From the NCBI GenBank assembly GCA_037074615.1, contig CM073547.1, positions 1,116,001 through 1,180,000 of the forward strand: DNA of 64,000 bases, given 5' to 3'. The notes beneath the pieces are model-generated. The model was not told where the DNA came from, made no database searches, and saw nothing but the letters and a program-made list of their open reading frames with translations. Made by a program: the position numbers and the translations under genes. Positions within the stretch are counted from its first letter, which is position 1, and every line of letters begins with the position of its first letter. Origin of the DNA: Leucaena leucocephala. Lineage: Eukaryota; Streptophyta; Magnoliopsida; Fabales; Fabaceae. Below, piece after piece: positions 36,541 to 48,018 of the stretch.

Positions 36541-36732
36541 GATGATGTGGCATACAGTAGGAAGGAAGAAGAGTCCATACAAAGAAGAACGGAAGAGTGA
36601 ATAAAGAAAGAAAGGGAATAATGAGAAAATTGAAGAAAAAGAGAACACTTGCAGCAAAAAACAGATGCGACGCATGCACGAACCTCATTCGAGCTCCTTA
36701 CGTCCAGCATATAAGAGTAGCTCTGCTGTCCA

Positions 36733-36739
36733 TATAAAG
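36733..36739 (+). promoter_or_regulatory. TATA box retained by the 2OGD pseudogene
   Basis: tataaag followed by cggcgtcg, 92 bp before the ATG at 36831. It is nearly identical in place and sequence to gene 2 (tatataaagaggcgtcg), showing that the promoter survived while the coding region broke. Confidence 0.5.
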
Positions 36740-36830
36740 CGGCGTCGTTTCCTGCTTGCTTCACATTTCACAACCAATGGGCATCCCCCACTCCCTCCTC
36801 ATTTTCTCAGCAGTATCAGATTCGTCGTCC

Positions 36831-37432
36831 ATGGGAGAGGTAGCCTGAGCTTTCATTCAACAACTTCATAGCGGGCCCAACCCCTCTCTCATAGACGATC
36901 AAGGCATCCCTGTCATCGACCTCTCTTGCCCTGACGTCGACGCCCTCGTCAGGGGCATAGGCCGTGCCTGCAAGCAATGGGGAGTCTTCCAGGTCATCAA
37001 ACACGGCGTTCCCAAGGACCACCGACAGAAGACGGAGGAGGTGCAGCCGGAGTTCTTCAGTCTGAGCTCGGACGAAAAGAGGAAAAGTCAAGAGAGACCC
37101 CCAGCAGGTGTTAGGGTATTTCGTCGCAGAAAGCACCAGGAACCAAGTGGATTAAGACACCGCAGCATTGTGTAGGACTAGGACCGAACGGATCTTTCTA
37201 ACCATATAGAGGCCCATCGGCCTTACTGGGCTAAGGCCTTGTGCGCATATATTGTCCAAGACAAAAGTCCAATTATGTTTTCACAAAAACAGACTATAAA
37301 AGTCCATGCGTAATGAATTCAACATCCCCAATGTTTTCCCCATTGTTTATTGCTCAGGACGAAGTAGGTGGACTTGAAGTGAAGAGCAACCAGATGGTAA
37401 ATGGATCCGGGTCAAACCCATACCCAATGCTT
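36831..37432 (+). pseudogene. 2OGD pseudogene, close relative of gene 2
   Basis: Exon 1 begins MGEVA then TGA (codon 6), then reads AFIQQ, SLIDDQGIPVIDLSCPD, ACKQWGVFQVIKHGVP and SLSSDEKRK. An extra A (ggaaaagtc against ggaaagtc, near 37085) shifts the frame, and similarity ends near 37140. A detached internal piece at 37346-37432 carries the exon 2 codons LAQDEVGGLEVK and a garbled WxxVKPxPNAY. The stretch between (intron, start of exon 2, HxD motif) is missing, as is everything after, where a TTA microsatellite begins. Promoter and 5' UTR match gene 2 closely, so it arose by tandem duplication of gene 2 or the reverse. Confidence 0.9.
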
Positions 37433-37440
37433 ACGAGCTC

Positions 37441-37465
37441 TATTATTATTATTATTATTATTATT
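37441..37465. repeat. (TTA)n microsatellite
   Basis: About eight units of tta/att directly after the last 2OGD-like codons of the pseudogene. It marks the breakpoint where homology stops. Confidence 0.9.
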
Positions 37466-38371
37466 CAAAACTAATTTCCCTAACAGGTGCCAGTTTCTTT
37501 TGGCGTGAAATAGCTTAGAGCATTTGCTTTTAAAAATGAATGTAACCATTTCATAATAATAAAATTTAAGCCCATAACATAGTTGATAAGGATCGATTTC
37601 TTCCTCCAAATCCAACTATTATTGTTGGCTTCTTCATCTGGTAATAATCTCTCTGGAAAATTGTGTGTACTGATAGGGGGAGGGGCATACCTGAATTTTT
37701 TTAAGTATTCGATGGGTACCTCCTCATGAATCATAACATCACAAGCCTTCTTATGCCACGTGTGGGTCATTTTATATTTAAACTTATTTTTTAATTATAA
37801 AATTTCAAAAATTATTCTAATATCCTATGTTTTGTGTATATATACTCTCACACATATATAATTTTTATATTTTCTTTATTTATCGTAATACTAAATATAT
37901 GATTTCGTTTTATTTTTAAAATGCAGTGTTTTGCCATTTTTTTTAGACAATGAAATTACTTTGAATCTTTTATTTTCGTATCTGATTGGAAAAAAAATGA
38001 AAAGTGCAATGAAATAATTTTTTTGATGAAAAGGTATGCCAAAATAATTGAATGAGAATGTTTTAGACAATACGGAAGAGTTGCCGGGAAGCGTAGAGTA
38101 TTCAAGCATACAACTTGACAACAACATCGCCCATGCAAGAGCTCACGTCATGGACGCCGTTTTCTTTCTGATAAGGACTGAGTGCGCAATCTCTTTTGTT
38201 CATTGTTTGACCCACTTTTTCTATCTATTAAAAAAAAAACTCTTTTTTTCTTCTTTCCAAGCTTCACTCATTAAATTTCTATACTTCTAATTACAAACGC
38301 CGCGGAATTTCGAAAACCAAATACAAAGTTCTATACGTTTCTTGAAAATTATCTTCTTCAACCCTTGAAAA

Positions 38372-38604
38372 TGCATTTTACCTCACTGGGATAATCAATG
38401 GCCAGAAAACCCGGCCTGAAATGAGGTACATTAATTAAATAGAACAGTATATTTATGATGGTGTAAGTATTGTTGAGTTTGATCGGTAAATAATGAAGTC
38501 TTGTGATACAGAGAGGCGTGTCGGGAGTATACGAAGCACATGGTGGCCTGGCCATGAGATTGATGGAGCTAATCTCCATGAGCTTGGGGTTACCGCCGAC
38601 AATA
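38372..38604 (+). pseudogene. 2OGD relic spanning the exon 1/exon 2 junction
   Basis: The sequence matches 42312-42535 of gene 3: end of exon 1 (HWDNQWPENP, then a small indel, then EM), the donor, the short intron with the same landmarks (gaacagtatat, gttgagtt-gatc-gtaa) and the start of exon 2 from 38512 (EACREYTKHMV, MRLMELISMSLGLPP). It stops abruptly in LPPTIF. It is a fragment of a gene-3 duplicate, not part of the 36831 pseudogene, which is closer to gene 2. Confidence 0.88.
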
Positions 38605-39039
38605 TTCAATTCTATGTAGTTTGCTTAATTTGAAATCGTCTTTATTATTTACTCTGTTAATTTTAATTTATAAATTTTATATAATTTATTTTATATGATT
38701 ACATGGGTATCTAAATAGTGCACAACGGAATGAATTAAATTTTATAAAATTCATGAAATTTTATAAGTTAAAATTAACTATTTTTATACATAACGATTGT
38801 TGTTTATGACGGATCAATTGATAAGTATTCAATTTAGACAAAATAAATTATAATGATTAAATGAAAAATAGAGATAAAATATTAAGATATAAAAATTAAA
38901 ATTTTTTTTTGTTAGAGAGAGAGAGAGTTCAAGCACAAATAAAATAATTTATATCAATAGTTAATTTAATCCTAAACACTCAAAGTCATATAGTATAGAG
39001 GATTAAAGTTTTAGTTCTATTTTATAAAAGATTCAAGGG

Positions 39040-39210
39040 AGGCATGATGTAACAGGTGTGGAAGGCCCATTAAAATAATCCGTTGCCGGCAAATGTGGAA
39101 TATCGGATCACACAGCCTAGGAACAAGACCATCCCAGCTATGTCAGTGCCCACGTCACGTACGGACTCTCGTGAATGGCCTGGAAGCTGCCAACCCCAAC
39201 TTTCTCTTTC
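39040..39210 (+). pseudogene. Relict 2OGD promoter segment
   Basis: The blocks cattaaaataa, ggcaaatgtggaat, aggaacaagac, gcccacgtca and tggaagctgccaa appear in the same order at 44310-44475, upstream of dyad copy c. The segment is cut at 39211 by the MITE, just where the motif-bearing part would be expected. No open gene follows. Confidence 0.5.
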
Positions 39211-39998
39211 TAAGGGGTGTACATGAGTAGGGTTGTGCAGGGCAGCCCTCCTGCCCAGTGTCCTGTCTAAAAAATACATGGGCTACATTTTGCAGCCCGA
39301 TGCCCAACCCTGCCCAGTAAAAACCCGAATAATTTTGGGCAGGGCATGAGCGAGCTGGGCATGGACGGGCTGGCCATGCCTAAATTGTGATGTCATGCTC
39401 ATATTGTGAAAAAAAATTATAATTATGAATTTCTAAAATAATACCATATTCATGTGTCTTTAAGAGTTAAATAATATCTATAATTCATTAAGAATAAGAG
39501 AATAAAGATAATAATTAAAATATTGAGATCCATTGCATATAAAAAATAAGCGTTGAAATTTAAATAGTTTGTAATTATAACTTTGTATCAATCTCCCTAA
39601 TATTGACAAAGATAAAACATCTAAAAAAATAAAATAAATAATTATAATTTGTAATGTAATCATATGATAATTAATAAAGTTAAAAAAAATTAGTATAGTT
39701 ATAAATATTAAAATATACAACTTACCTACTTATATTTCTAAAATTACCTTATAGTCACCAGTAGCTATCATATTCTCCCTTTTAAGATAGAGAAAAAATA
39801 AAAAAAATAAAAGAAAGGGTGCTCATGGGCAGGGCAGGGCAGGGCAGCCTCTATGCCCGGTGCCCAGCCCGAAAAATGCATGGGCTGTATTTTGCAGCCC
39901 GATGCCCGGCCCTACCCGGTAAAAATCGGGTTGGGCAAAACATTTTTCTTACGAACTGGGCAGGGCATAGCGGACCATGGGCATTGTACACAGCCCTA
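39211..39998 (+). mobile_element. hAT-like MITE, copy 1 (788 bp)
   Basis: The ends are inverted repeats: left TAAGGGGTGTACATG, right (reversed) TAGGGCTGTGTACAATG. Subterminal regions are rich in gggcag/gcccg repeats, including gggcagggcagggcagggc near 39829. The AT-rich centre has no coding potential. The whole element is about 80% alike, in opposite orientation, to 61697-62472. No clear 8-bp target duplication is seen (tctctttc against ttctttag). It interrupts a relict promoter. Confidence 0.82.
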
Positions 39999-41705
39999 TT
40001 CTTTAGTAATCATTTAAAATAATTATTTTCTCCAGACCCCTCGCGAAGAAATTAGGAAAATTTTATGCAAGAACATTGTAACGATCTATTAGCATATTCC
40101 TTTAAGGGTACGCTTTACTTTTCGATAGAAGTATAAATAAAAATAAAATAAATTTTAAAATTTTGATTAGTAGAATAAAAATAAATATAAAATAAATATT
40201 TTTTTTTATAATTAGAATAAAATTATTTAAAATATTTTTTAATAATTTAAGAATAGTTAAATTATCTAGTAATTTTATAATTTGAGATAAAATAATTTAA
40301 AATATTTTATTTTTATATCTATCATCCTATTTCATAATTTTTTTATAGAATTAAAATAATTTAAAATATTTAAAAATATAATTAATTTATATTATATTAA
40401 ATAAATAGAAGATACTTCTACTCCTTCACTCTTAGGAAACATATCCTATAGTATGAAATTTTAGTGTATCCCTGAGCATGCGTTGTTGTAAATTTAAATA
40501 AGGGCACTAATTTCTTTTAACCCATAAAATTTTATTTCTTTTTTCTGTTCAAGGGGTACAATGAAATTTTATATTTTTTTTCAGGGAATTTATATTAAAT
40601 TGATATATATAGTGCACTTATAGTGGGTGTGTAGAGAATTTTTCCTAAAAAATACTGTTGTGTAATGAAGAAAATTGCGTTTGACCTCTTCTTAATTTGT
40701 GGAGCGAACTTGGTCCACAGTCCAATCGTCTTCGGAATTGACTTCTGTCAAATCTAAACAGTATTCCAGTATCCAAGTAGCCGACAACCTCGTCCATGCA
40801 AGCCCTCACGTCACGGACTATTTATTTTCTTATGTTTTTTTTCAAGTAAGTAAAATACTTTTTTTCAAATTTAAAAATAGGCTACTCTTTGCCATTATGG
40901 ACCCCATGTAATCTCTTTTCTGCAATGGTTGAGCAGCAGCTTCTTGTTTTTTTTGTTGTTGTTAAAACTCACTTTTCCTTCTCCTTTTCCACCCACATTC
41001 ATTATACTTCTGTAATACTCATTTAGTCACTTCATGCAGGAGTTATTTTATTTAACTTATTTAGATTAATGAAGTTAAATAAAATATTTTAATTATATCA
41101 TATGCAACTTAATTTATTAAATTGATAATTATAGCAAAAGTGTATCTTTAATATACTAAATTTATAAAATAATTTTTTAATCTTAATAAAATTAATCTCA
41201 AATGATATTTTTTGTCTCGGCCATTATTTAAAAACAAAAAAAGGAAAAAAAATTAAGAACTAAACAAAAGAGGTTATAAAATCAACCATAAGGTTCACAA
41301 AATAAACCAAATATTTATTAGTTTAAAATATATCTTTCATCAAAATGCAATGAAACAAAGTTCAAAATGGAAAATCCATCCAGGTCAGAAATCAGAAAAT
41401 TTTATAACTTTTGATCACATGCAATTTTCTCCAAAAATAAAGAACATAATTGTTTTATAAAAAAAATAACATAATTGTTTTATAAAAAAAATGTAACATA
41501 CTTTTAATATTAAGGGTGTCACAGAAAATTGGCCCCAGGAAAAAGAGCATAAGAGAAAAAGTTGAAAAGATCGGTCACATAGAATTAATTTTTTCTCTCA
41601 TGCAATTTTAAAGGGTTTGGTGAAATTAGGAACACTGGAAGTGGAAAATTAGCTGCCTCAGCTCCGCGTTGGAAGCACCAAAGCCAAATTGAGAAACAAC
41701 AACCC
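39999..41705. other. Upstream region of 2OGD gene 3
   Basis: AT-rich. 40700-40830 (aacttggtccacagtc...gacaacctcgtccatgcaagccctcacgtcacgga) matches 38045-38160, upstream of the 38372 relic, and is a second copy of a distal promoter block. The end of the region (41640-41700) is the proximal promoter of gene 3. No other gene. Confidence 0.5.
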
Positions 41706-41725
41706 GTCCAGGTTCAATGAACTTG
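41706..41725. promoter_or_regulatory. Dyad motif copy b, promoter of gene 3
   Basis: GTCCAGGTTCAATGAACTTG: left arm perfect, right arm with one change. It lies 186 bp upstream of the gene 3 ATG and about 46 bp upstream of its TATA-like element (catatatgag, 41771). Confidence 0.65.
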
Positions 41726-41770
41726 ATAAAGTAGCCATGGGATCTCAAATAGCTCTGTTGTTATCTTCTA

Positions 41771-41780
41771 CATATATGAG
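41771..41780 (+). promoter_or_regulatory. TATA-like element of 2OGD gene 3
   Basis: catatatgag followed by ccgccc, 131 bp before the ATG. This corresponds in position to the TATA of gene 4. Confidence 0.45.
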
Positions 41781-41910
41781 CCGCCCTCTTCTGCTTGCTT
41801 CACCAACACCAGATCAGCATTAGCCATCTCCTTCTCATTCAATATCTCTTTTATCTGAATACATTCATTTTCTTCCCATTATCTCTCTTGTATCATAATC
41901 ACCGTCATCC

Positions 41911-43073
41911 ATGGCAGAGTTAGACGGAGCCTTCATCCTAGAACCTCACCAGAGACCCAACCCCTCTCTCGCACAAGACGCCCAGGGCATACCTCTCATC
42001 GACCTCTCTTGCCCCGACTTCGACGCTGTCATTGACCAGATAGGCCATGCCTGCAGGCAATGGGGATTCTTCCAGATCATCAACCACGGCGTTCCCTCGG
42101 AGCGCCTACACAAGCTGGAGGAGGCTGCGCGGAAGTTCTTCCATCAGAGCATGGACGAGAAGAGGAAGGTCAGGAGAGACGCCGGGAAGGTTTTGGGGTA
42201 CTACGACACAGAACACACCAAGAACGTCCGTGACTGGAAGGAGGTGTTCGATTACACGGCGCAAGAACCCACGCTCGCCGCCGCCTCCGTCGACCCCGAC
42301 GACGACCGGGTGGCTCACTGGGATAATCAGTGGCCAGAAAACCCGCCGGAAATGAGGTGAGTCAAGTACACAGAACAGTATATATATCATGATTCAAGTT
42401 TTGTTGAGTTAGATCTGTAAGTAATGCAGTTTTGTGATACAGAGAGGCGTGTCGGGAGTATACGAAGCACATGGTGGAACTGGCCTTGAGATTGATGGAG
42501 CTAATTGCCATGAGCTTGGGGTTACCGCCGAGAAGGTTCGAGGAGTTCTTCAGGGACCAGACCAGCTCCGGCAGAATAAACCGGTATCCGCCGTGCCCAT
42601 CCCCTGAGCTTGCACTGGGGGTGGGCCCTCACAAAGATCCCGGTGTTCTGACCATCCTGGCTCAGGACGAGGTGGGCGGGCTGGAGGTGAAGCGAAAATC
42701 CGACGGGCAATGGGTGGGGGTGAGGCCCACGCCCAATGCATACATCATAAATCTGGGGGATGTTCTGCAGGTGTGGACGAATGGGGAATACGAGAGCGTG
42801 GAGCACAGGGTGATAGTGAACTCTGTGAAGGAGAGGTATTCCATACCGTTCTTTCTGAATCCGTCGCACTACACAGTGGTGGAGCCGCTGGAGGAGATGA
42901 CCGACGAGCAAAACCCGGCGAAGTACAGGGCATACAACTGGGGAAAGTTTCAAGTCACTAGAAAGGGCAGTAACTTCAGGAAGATGCAGGTTGAAAATAT
43001 ACAGATTCAGCATTTCCAGAATATTCAGAAGCTCCAGCATTATGTAGCAGATTGTCCTGCAATTTTCGGCTGA
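41911..43073 (+). CDS. 2-oxoglutarate/Fe(II)-dependent dioxygenase, array gene 3
   Basis: Two exons: 41911-42356 and 42443-43073, giving 358 aa. There is no second intron. The start MAELDGAFILEPHQRP aligns with gene 4. The domain order is IPLIDLS, WGFFQIINHGVP, YYDTEHTKNVRDWKEVFDYT (a block typical of this subgroup), then the catalytic core with His212-x-Asp214 (GPHKDPG), His270 (VEHRVIVNS) and Arg280-x-Ser282 (ERYSIPFF). All metal and 2OG ligands are present. The C-terminus runs about 16 residues beyond the usual HFxI end (NIQKLQHYVADCPAIFG) because the family stop codon is lost. The promoter carries a dyad motif and TATA. It is closely related to gene 4 and to the relic at 38372. Substrate unknown. 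Confidence 0.92.
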
Positions 43074-44064
43074 GTATGTAACGGCGGTCACTCCGTTTTG
43101 TTGTTGGAGATGATTAAAGATTAAAAATTAGTATTTGTTTTGTATTCTTTTTTTCTTCGCCCGATGTGAAATAAATATAGTTACTTGAGCAATGCCCCAA
43201 AATTACAAAATCAGAGCCCCCACAGCATCTCCGCCTTAGCTGTCAGAATCTAAAAATTATTTTCAATTTTCAATTTTCAATTTTAAATTTGAGCTATTAA
43301 ATTTATATTTAAACAATACGATAATATGACACTCTAAACATTATAGTTACTGCATGTAAGGATGAGTGCCAGCTCCTGTTGGCCGAAATGTCATATAAGG
43401 ATTACAATTGGGCTTTGACCATCGCTAGTGTGGAAAGGAAAACCCCATATATATGTGTAAATATATGTGTATTTGAATGTGGAGAGAATAACCTATTGTA
43501 TGTATATTCTACCGATAAAAATATGAGATTTATAATTATTTAAAATATATTTAAATTTTAAAAGATATTATTTTATTATAATTTTAATCACTGGACTTAA
43601 AAAGATATCTTAATTCGTTGATGTTTAAATTTATACTTAAAAATAATAGATAGTTTATCCTGTTTAATATTGATATTGACTAAGAGAAAAAAGTATTTTG
43701 CCCTATTGGTAAATTAAGATAATTTCAACCCTTTTCTTAAAAAATTTATAATAAAAAAGAATATAGAGAGAATGCATCAGGTAAGGAACTAAAATTTAAA
43801 TTATTTATATTTAATATTGAATAATATTTTTAAAAAAATACCTAAAAAGGTAAAAATAATTGAATAAAGAGATGTCTAGACTCTAGAGCCCGGTGCTGGC
43901 TATTCATGCATCATGCCATTTGTGAGATTGTACAGATAGGGTATGACGACGAAATTGTTACAATTTGTAACGAAAACTTCTATGTTTGTAATTGTTTGAA
44001 TATACCCAACAAAAAAATTCAGCGACTTAATTGTTATTAATTTAAATTTTTGGATCTGACCGTC

Positions 44065-44127
44065 GTTCTCCCATTTCAATTCCCTTCTTCCCAGCACCCT
44101 GCGCAGCAGTGAAGCCATTGTAGGGGT
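44065..44127 (+). pseudogene. Short 2OGD C-terminal relic
   Basis: The frame cgttctcccatttcaattccc... reads SPISIPFFPAP, then AAVKPL and a stop. Gene 1 has RISIPFFFFPAPH, then VMVKPLEE. About 20 codons of homology to the RxS region survive, with a six-base deletion in the Phe run. Small but specific, and it sits within the array. Confidence 0.55.
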
Positions 44128-44528
44128 AGTCTTCAATGCTTGGATAACGGTTCCTGTTCCTTCTCCAACAACTTTACCCTTTCTTTATTTCTTCGGCTTT
44201 TTTTTTTTTTTGCACAGCCTCCCTGGCCCACCTTCTATATTTAATATGAAAATAAATATGTGATTCTTTGAAGCTTGAAGTTCCAGCGTGTGGGGAAAAG
44301 GACAAAAAATTGTATTAAAATAACTGAGTAAGATTGAATACGTTTCACCGCAAATCTGGAATTAATAATATGCCACAATATTTAAAAAAAAAAAAAGGAA
44401 CAAGACAGCGCTAGCCATGTGACCACGTGAGAGACCGCTCGTCTAATCCATGGAAGATGCCAAGTGCCAAACCGCCGCCCCGTTTTCTTTCTGCTTTTTA
44501 CCCCCAAATCATATAAACGTTCAAACCC

Positions 44529-44548
44529 GTCCAGGTTCAATGAACCTT
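44529..44548. promoter_or_regulatory. Dyad motif copy c, orphan
   Basis: Exact GTCCAGGTTCAATGAACCTT in a relict promoter (about 44300-44700) whose 3' part (aatccagacctaccat, cagagccagca, ggccattgtaaaatataaagaataaa) matches that after copy a. No 2OGD coding sequence follows it before 49865. Confidence 0.65.
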
Positions 44549-45428
44549 GTAAGATAGGGTAGGTAGACAAATCCAGACCTACCATTCGAAGCTATTCAGA
44601 GCCAGCACCACTACTTTTTAACACCTGAATCCAAGAAGTAATTTGACTGGCCATTGTAAAATATAAAGAATAAACTTCTTTAAAAAAGAGAGAACAAATA
44701 CTTATATCAAGAAATAAAAAACATATAATTTTAGTGAGATTTTAAAAAATATGTATAATCAATAAAAAGTAAAATTCCCATAACATCTTTTTTTTTAATA
44801 TAGATATCCTATTATAAAAAATAATAAAATATCATTAAATATTAAATATAAATATCTATCTTTTTATAAAAATGCGAACCTTAGTTCTGGTGGTGTTGGG
44901 CACTCCAATCCCGCTGGTGACGTGTCGGTTTCCATACAAAGGATTACAACTGAACAAGAATAGTTGGGATCAGTTGGTACGAGGATTGGATTTAGGATAA
45001 GACAATAATCTAAAGATTTAAATGAGGCATAAATATTTAATGGTAAACAACCTTAAATAAAGTAAAATCTAGTAATAAAATATGACCTTTTTAAATCGTG
45101 ATGATTATTTCTATGTCTCTTTTGGTTTTTTGAATGACCCTCCTTTTATATTTTATAGGAAAAGAATTAAGAGTGAATATTTGAAGAGAAAGGTGCATTA
45201 AAATAATTGAGTGAGATTTGCGGCCAATTGTGGAGTATCCCACCTTTGGTTATTTTTATTTCATTTTTATTTTCCAAATCGTTATTGAAAAAAAAAAGAA
45301 TGAAAAATAGTCCTCCTCCCTTTTTTAGTATAATATAGAAATTAATTGGGAAAATAAAAATTGATAGTAGAGCCACATAACATTATTTAAGGTAGGCAAC
45401 ATGGCCCGCCAAGTGGCCAGAAAAATGC

Positions 45429-45448
45429 GTCCAGGTTCAATGAACCTT
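45429..45448. promoter_or_regulatory. Dyad motif copy d, orphan
   Basis: Exact GTCCAGGTTCAATGAACCTT. It is preceded by aaaaatgc, as in copy g, and followed by aatccggatctgcccga, comparable with the aatccaga stretch after copies a and c. An upstream block at 45195-45240 (gcattaaaataattgagtgag...ttgtggagtatc) matches relics at 39055 and 44310. Confidence 0.65.
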
Positions 45449-45780
45449 GCAATACAGGAGGCAGAAAAATCCGGATCTGCCCGAATTGAATCGCCCTTGT
45501 TAAATAGAAAAGAGAAAACAGATAATTGTTGTAAAAAGGGAAAAAGAAAACGTATTATTATTGTATTTAGAGAAAAAAAAAAGACATAATTTTAAAGATA
45601 TTTCCAAAAATATGTGCACTTAATAAAAGTAGTCCTAATATAAATAGTTATAATTACTTTTTTTTATTTTAACAATTCCGAATGGAGGACACCCACATCT
45701 CTCGTTTTTTGTTGTTGTTTTAAAGTATAGAACCTACAACTTCCCGTTATGAGATGAGGTATAGGCTGATATTTGAGTTA

Positions 45781-46260
45781 GGGCTTTTGGTTAATTTGTA
45801 AAGAATATATTTTAAGAAAAATAAATTTTAAAAATAGATATGTTTAGATGATTAGTAGTATAATTATTTTTTATATTAATAAATTAATAAAAAGAGTATG
45901 ATTTGATTAAAAGTATGAGAGAGGAGAAAATGTAGAGAAGAAAGAGGAGAGATTATAGAGAAAAGAGAGGAGATAAGAGATATGGTAAAGAAGAGAGATG
46001 AGAGAGTAAAGAGGGTGAAAAATAAATATGGGTGAGTAAATAGGGTAGAGATAAGAGATGAGATAGGAGATATGGTGTAAGATATTATTTAGATAGTCCA
46101 TAAATTATTTTAATGTTCTAAAAGTTATTTTAAGTAGTTTATTCAAAATTATAATTTTGATCAAAATTATCTCTGGACAAATATGGTTATTTATTTAAAA
46201 AAATTAAATAAAAATTTGACCAAAAAGAATTTTTTAAACTATAATGCCAAACATACACTT
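45781..46260 (+). repeat. AT-rich MITE-like repeat
   Basis: Family member with the order A/T left part, purine-rich GA centre (45918-46020, many gagagg/agaagag units), then the right part (tagtttattcaaaattataattttgatc) and a final ccaaacatacac. Same orientation as the copy at 46361. Confidence 0.5.
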
Positions 46261-46360
46261 AAAAGTTTTGGATAATATTTAAATTTGTTTAAAAGACTAA
46301 TGTGATTAACTTAAAAAGTATCATATAAATAAGAGGTCATGAATTTGATACCATCCATTG

Positions 46361-46845
46361 ACCCGTTTAGATAGGATTTTAGAAATAGACTTATAAAAAT
46401 ATAATTTTTAGGTAGTTTATAGAAAAATACTTTTGGGGACAAGTTTATGAAAAAAAATAATTTTGAATAAATGATTGTTTAGATAATTATTTTCAAAAAT
46501 ATTTTTATTATTAGTAAATTATAAAAAAATTGTATGAGTATTAAATGATAAGAGATGAGAGGAGAGAGGGTGTAAGAAAAGAAATGAGAGAGGGTGTAAG
46601 AAAAAGTAGGAGAAAGGGTAAAAAAATAAATAAATGTAATATAATAAGTAATTAGTTCATAAACTCTTTTCCTATTCTATAAACTACTCTAACTAATTTA
46701 TCTAAAACCTTAATTTTAAACTATAATTTAATATAAATACCTATTTAAATAAATATAATTATTTATTTTAAATTTCTTAAAATCTAAATTTTAAATCAAA
46801 CTTAAATTTAAAATTTAATTTTGACATATTGTCAAACACACACCA
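46361..46845 (+). repeat. AT-rich MITE-like repeat
   Basis: The clearest member. It starts acccgtttagatagga, has a GA-rich centre (agagatgagaggagagagggtgtaagaa, 46550-46620), then ataaactactctaac-type and taattttaaactataattta blocks, and ends gtcaaacacacacc. The ends are weakly inverted (cgtttag against gtgtgtttgac). Confidence 0.55.
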
Positions 46846-47320
46846 TATTTCACTTGGTGAAAGTCATCGAAGTAAGGATTTTTGTTTTAATTTATATTAA
46901 CTTGCTTATGGAAAATAAATTTAAATAATTAAAACGAACAGCTAATATTATGAAGTGGGAAGAAAATAAAGCTGATATTTTTACTACTTACTGCCGGAGA
47001 AAGGGTGGTTGGTATTCAGTTGCATGAAAATGGAAGGCTGATACAATTACACATTTCCATCTCGAAGTCCACAAACTTGCCGCATTCTGACAGCCTCACA
47101 GCGCTCGCATATCATCTAAAGCCCCAATACATTACCGCCAAGTTCTATGTGTGTTTTTCGGCTTCACGTAATTTAAATTATAAATATTTTTGAATGATGC
47201 TTAAAAACTATATAGCCGTTAAATTTTTTAAATTATAACAAATTATTTTACGTCTTCTTTTTCATATTCTCATGTCTTGCTCCCAACTCTTTATTTTTAA
47301 TCTTAATTTTACCTCTATTT

Positions 47321-47733
47321 TTATCTCAAAACAAACAGTAATATTTATCTCAAATTTTAATCTAAATATATTTTAAAATAAATAATTATATTTATAAAAA
47401 AAATTTAAATTAAATTATAATTTTAGATAAATTAATAAGAATAATTTTTTACAATAGTAAAAGAGTTTATGAACTATTTAATTATTATTTTATTTTTATT
47501 TTTTTATATTATCTCTCGTTTATTCTCTCTATTTATTCTTTTTTACCGACTCTCTTCTCACCTCATTCTTTTCTACCCTCTCTCCTCTATCATATTTTTA
47601 ATAAAATTATATATTTTTTAATTATAAATTATTTTGTTAATAATTATCTAAATATTTATTTATTTATAATTATTTTTTTAAAAGTTTTTATCTAAAAATT
47701 ATATTTGTAAAAAAAATTATAAAATTTATTGGA
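47321..47733 (-). repeat. AT-rich MITE-like repeat (reverse)
   Basis: Same block order as 46361 but reversed. The centre is now CT-rich (ctctcttctcacctc...ctctcctct, about 47515-47590), with aaaacaaacag at the left end. Purine/pyrimidine strand bias identifies the orientation. Confidence 0.5.
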
Positions 47734-48018
47734 ACCCAGAATTTATAGTATTCTAAATATAACCCTGCCTCGCCAGTGCGGTACAGTTACAGTTATAGGC
47801 TTACAGCTAGAGAGAGTGGTAAGAAGAGGATTTTGAATTCCTAATAAAATAAATAAAAAAAAGTTGAACTCTGAATTTATAGTTTTTTACTTTTGATACC
47901 TGCGTTTAAACTAACCAAAACCAAAACATTTTTAAGAGGGCTTTGAGCAGATTTAACGTTGTACTATTCCATCATGAAAAAAAAGTATACTGTAAACACG
48001 TGATTTCCAAAAAGCTTT

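Noticed and set aside
36831..38604. A single pseudogene joining 36831-37432 and 38372-38604
   Set aside because: The first part is closest to gene 2 and the second to gene 3, so they come from different copies.
39203..40006. 8-bp target duplication of MITE copy 1
   Set aside because: tctctttc and ttctttag do not match well enough in any register tried.
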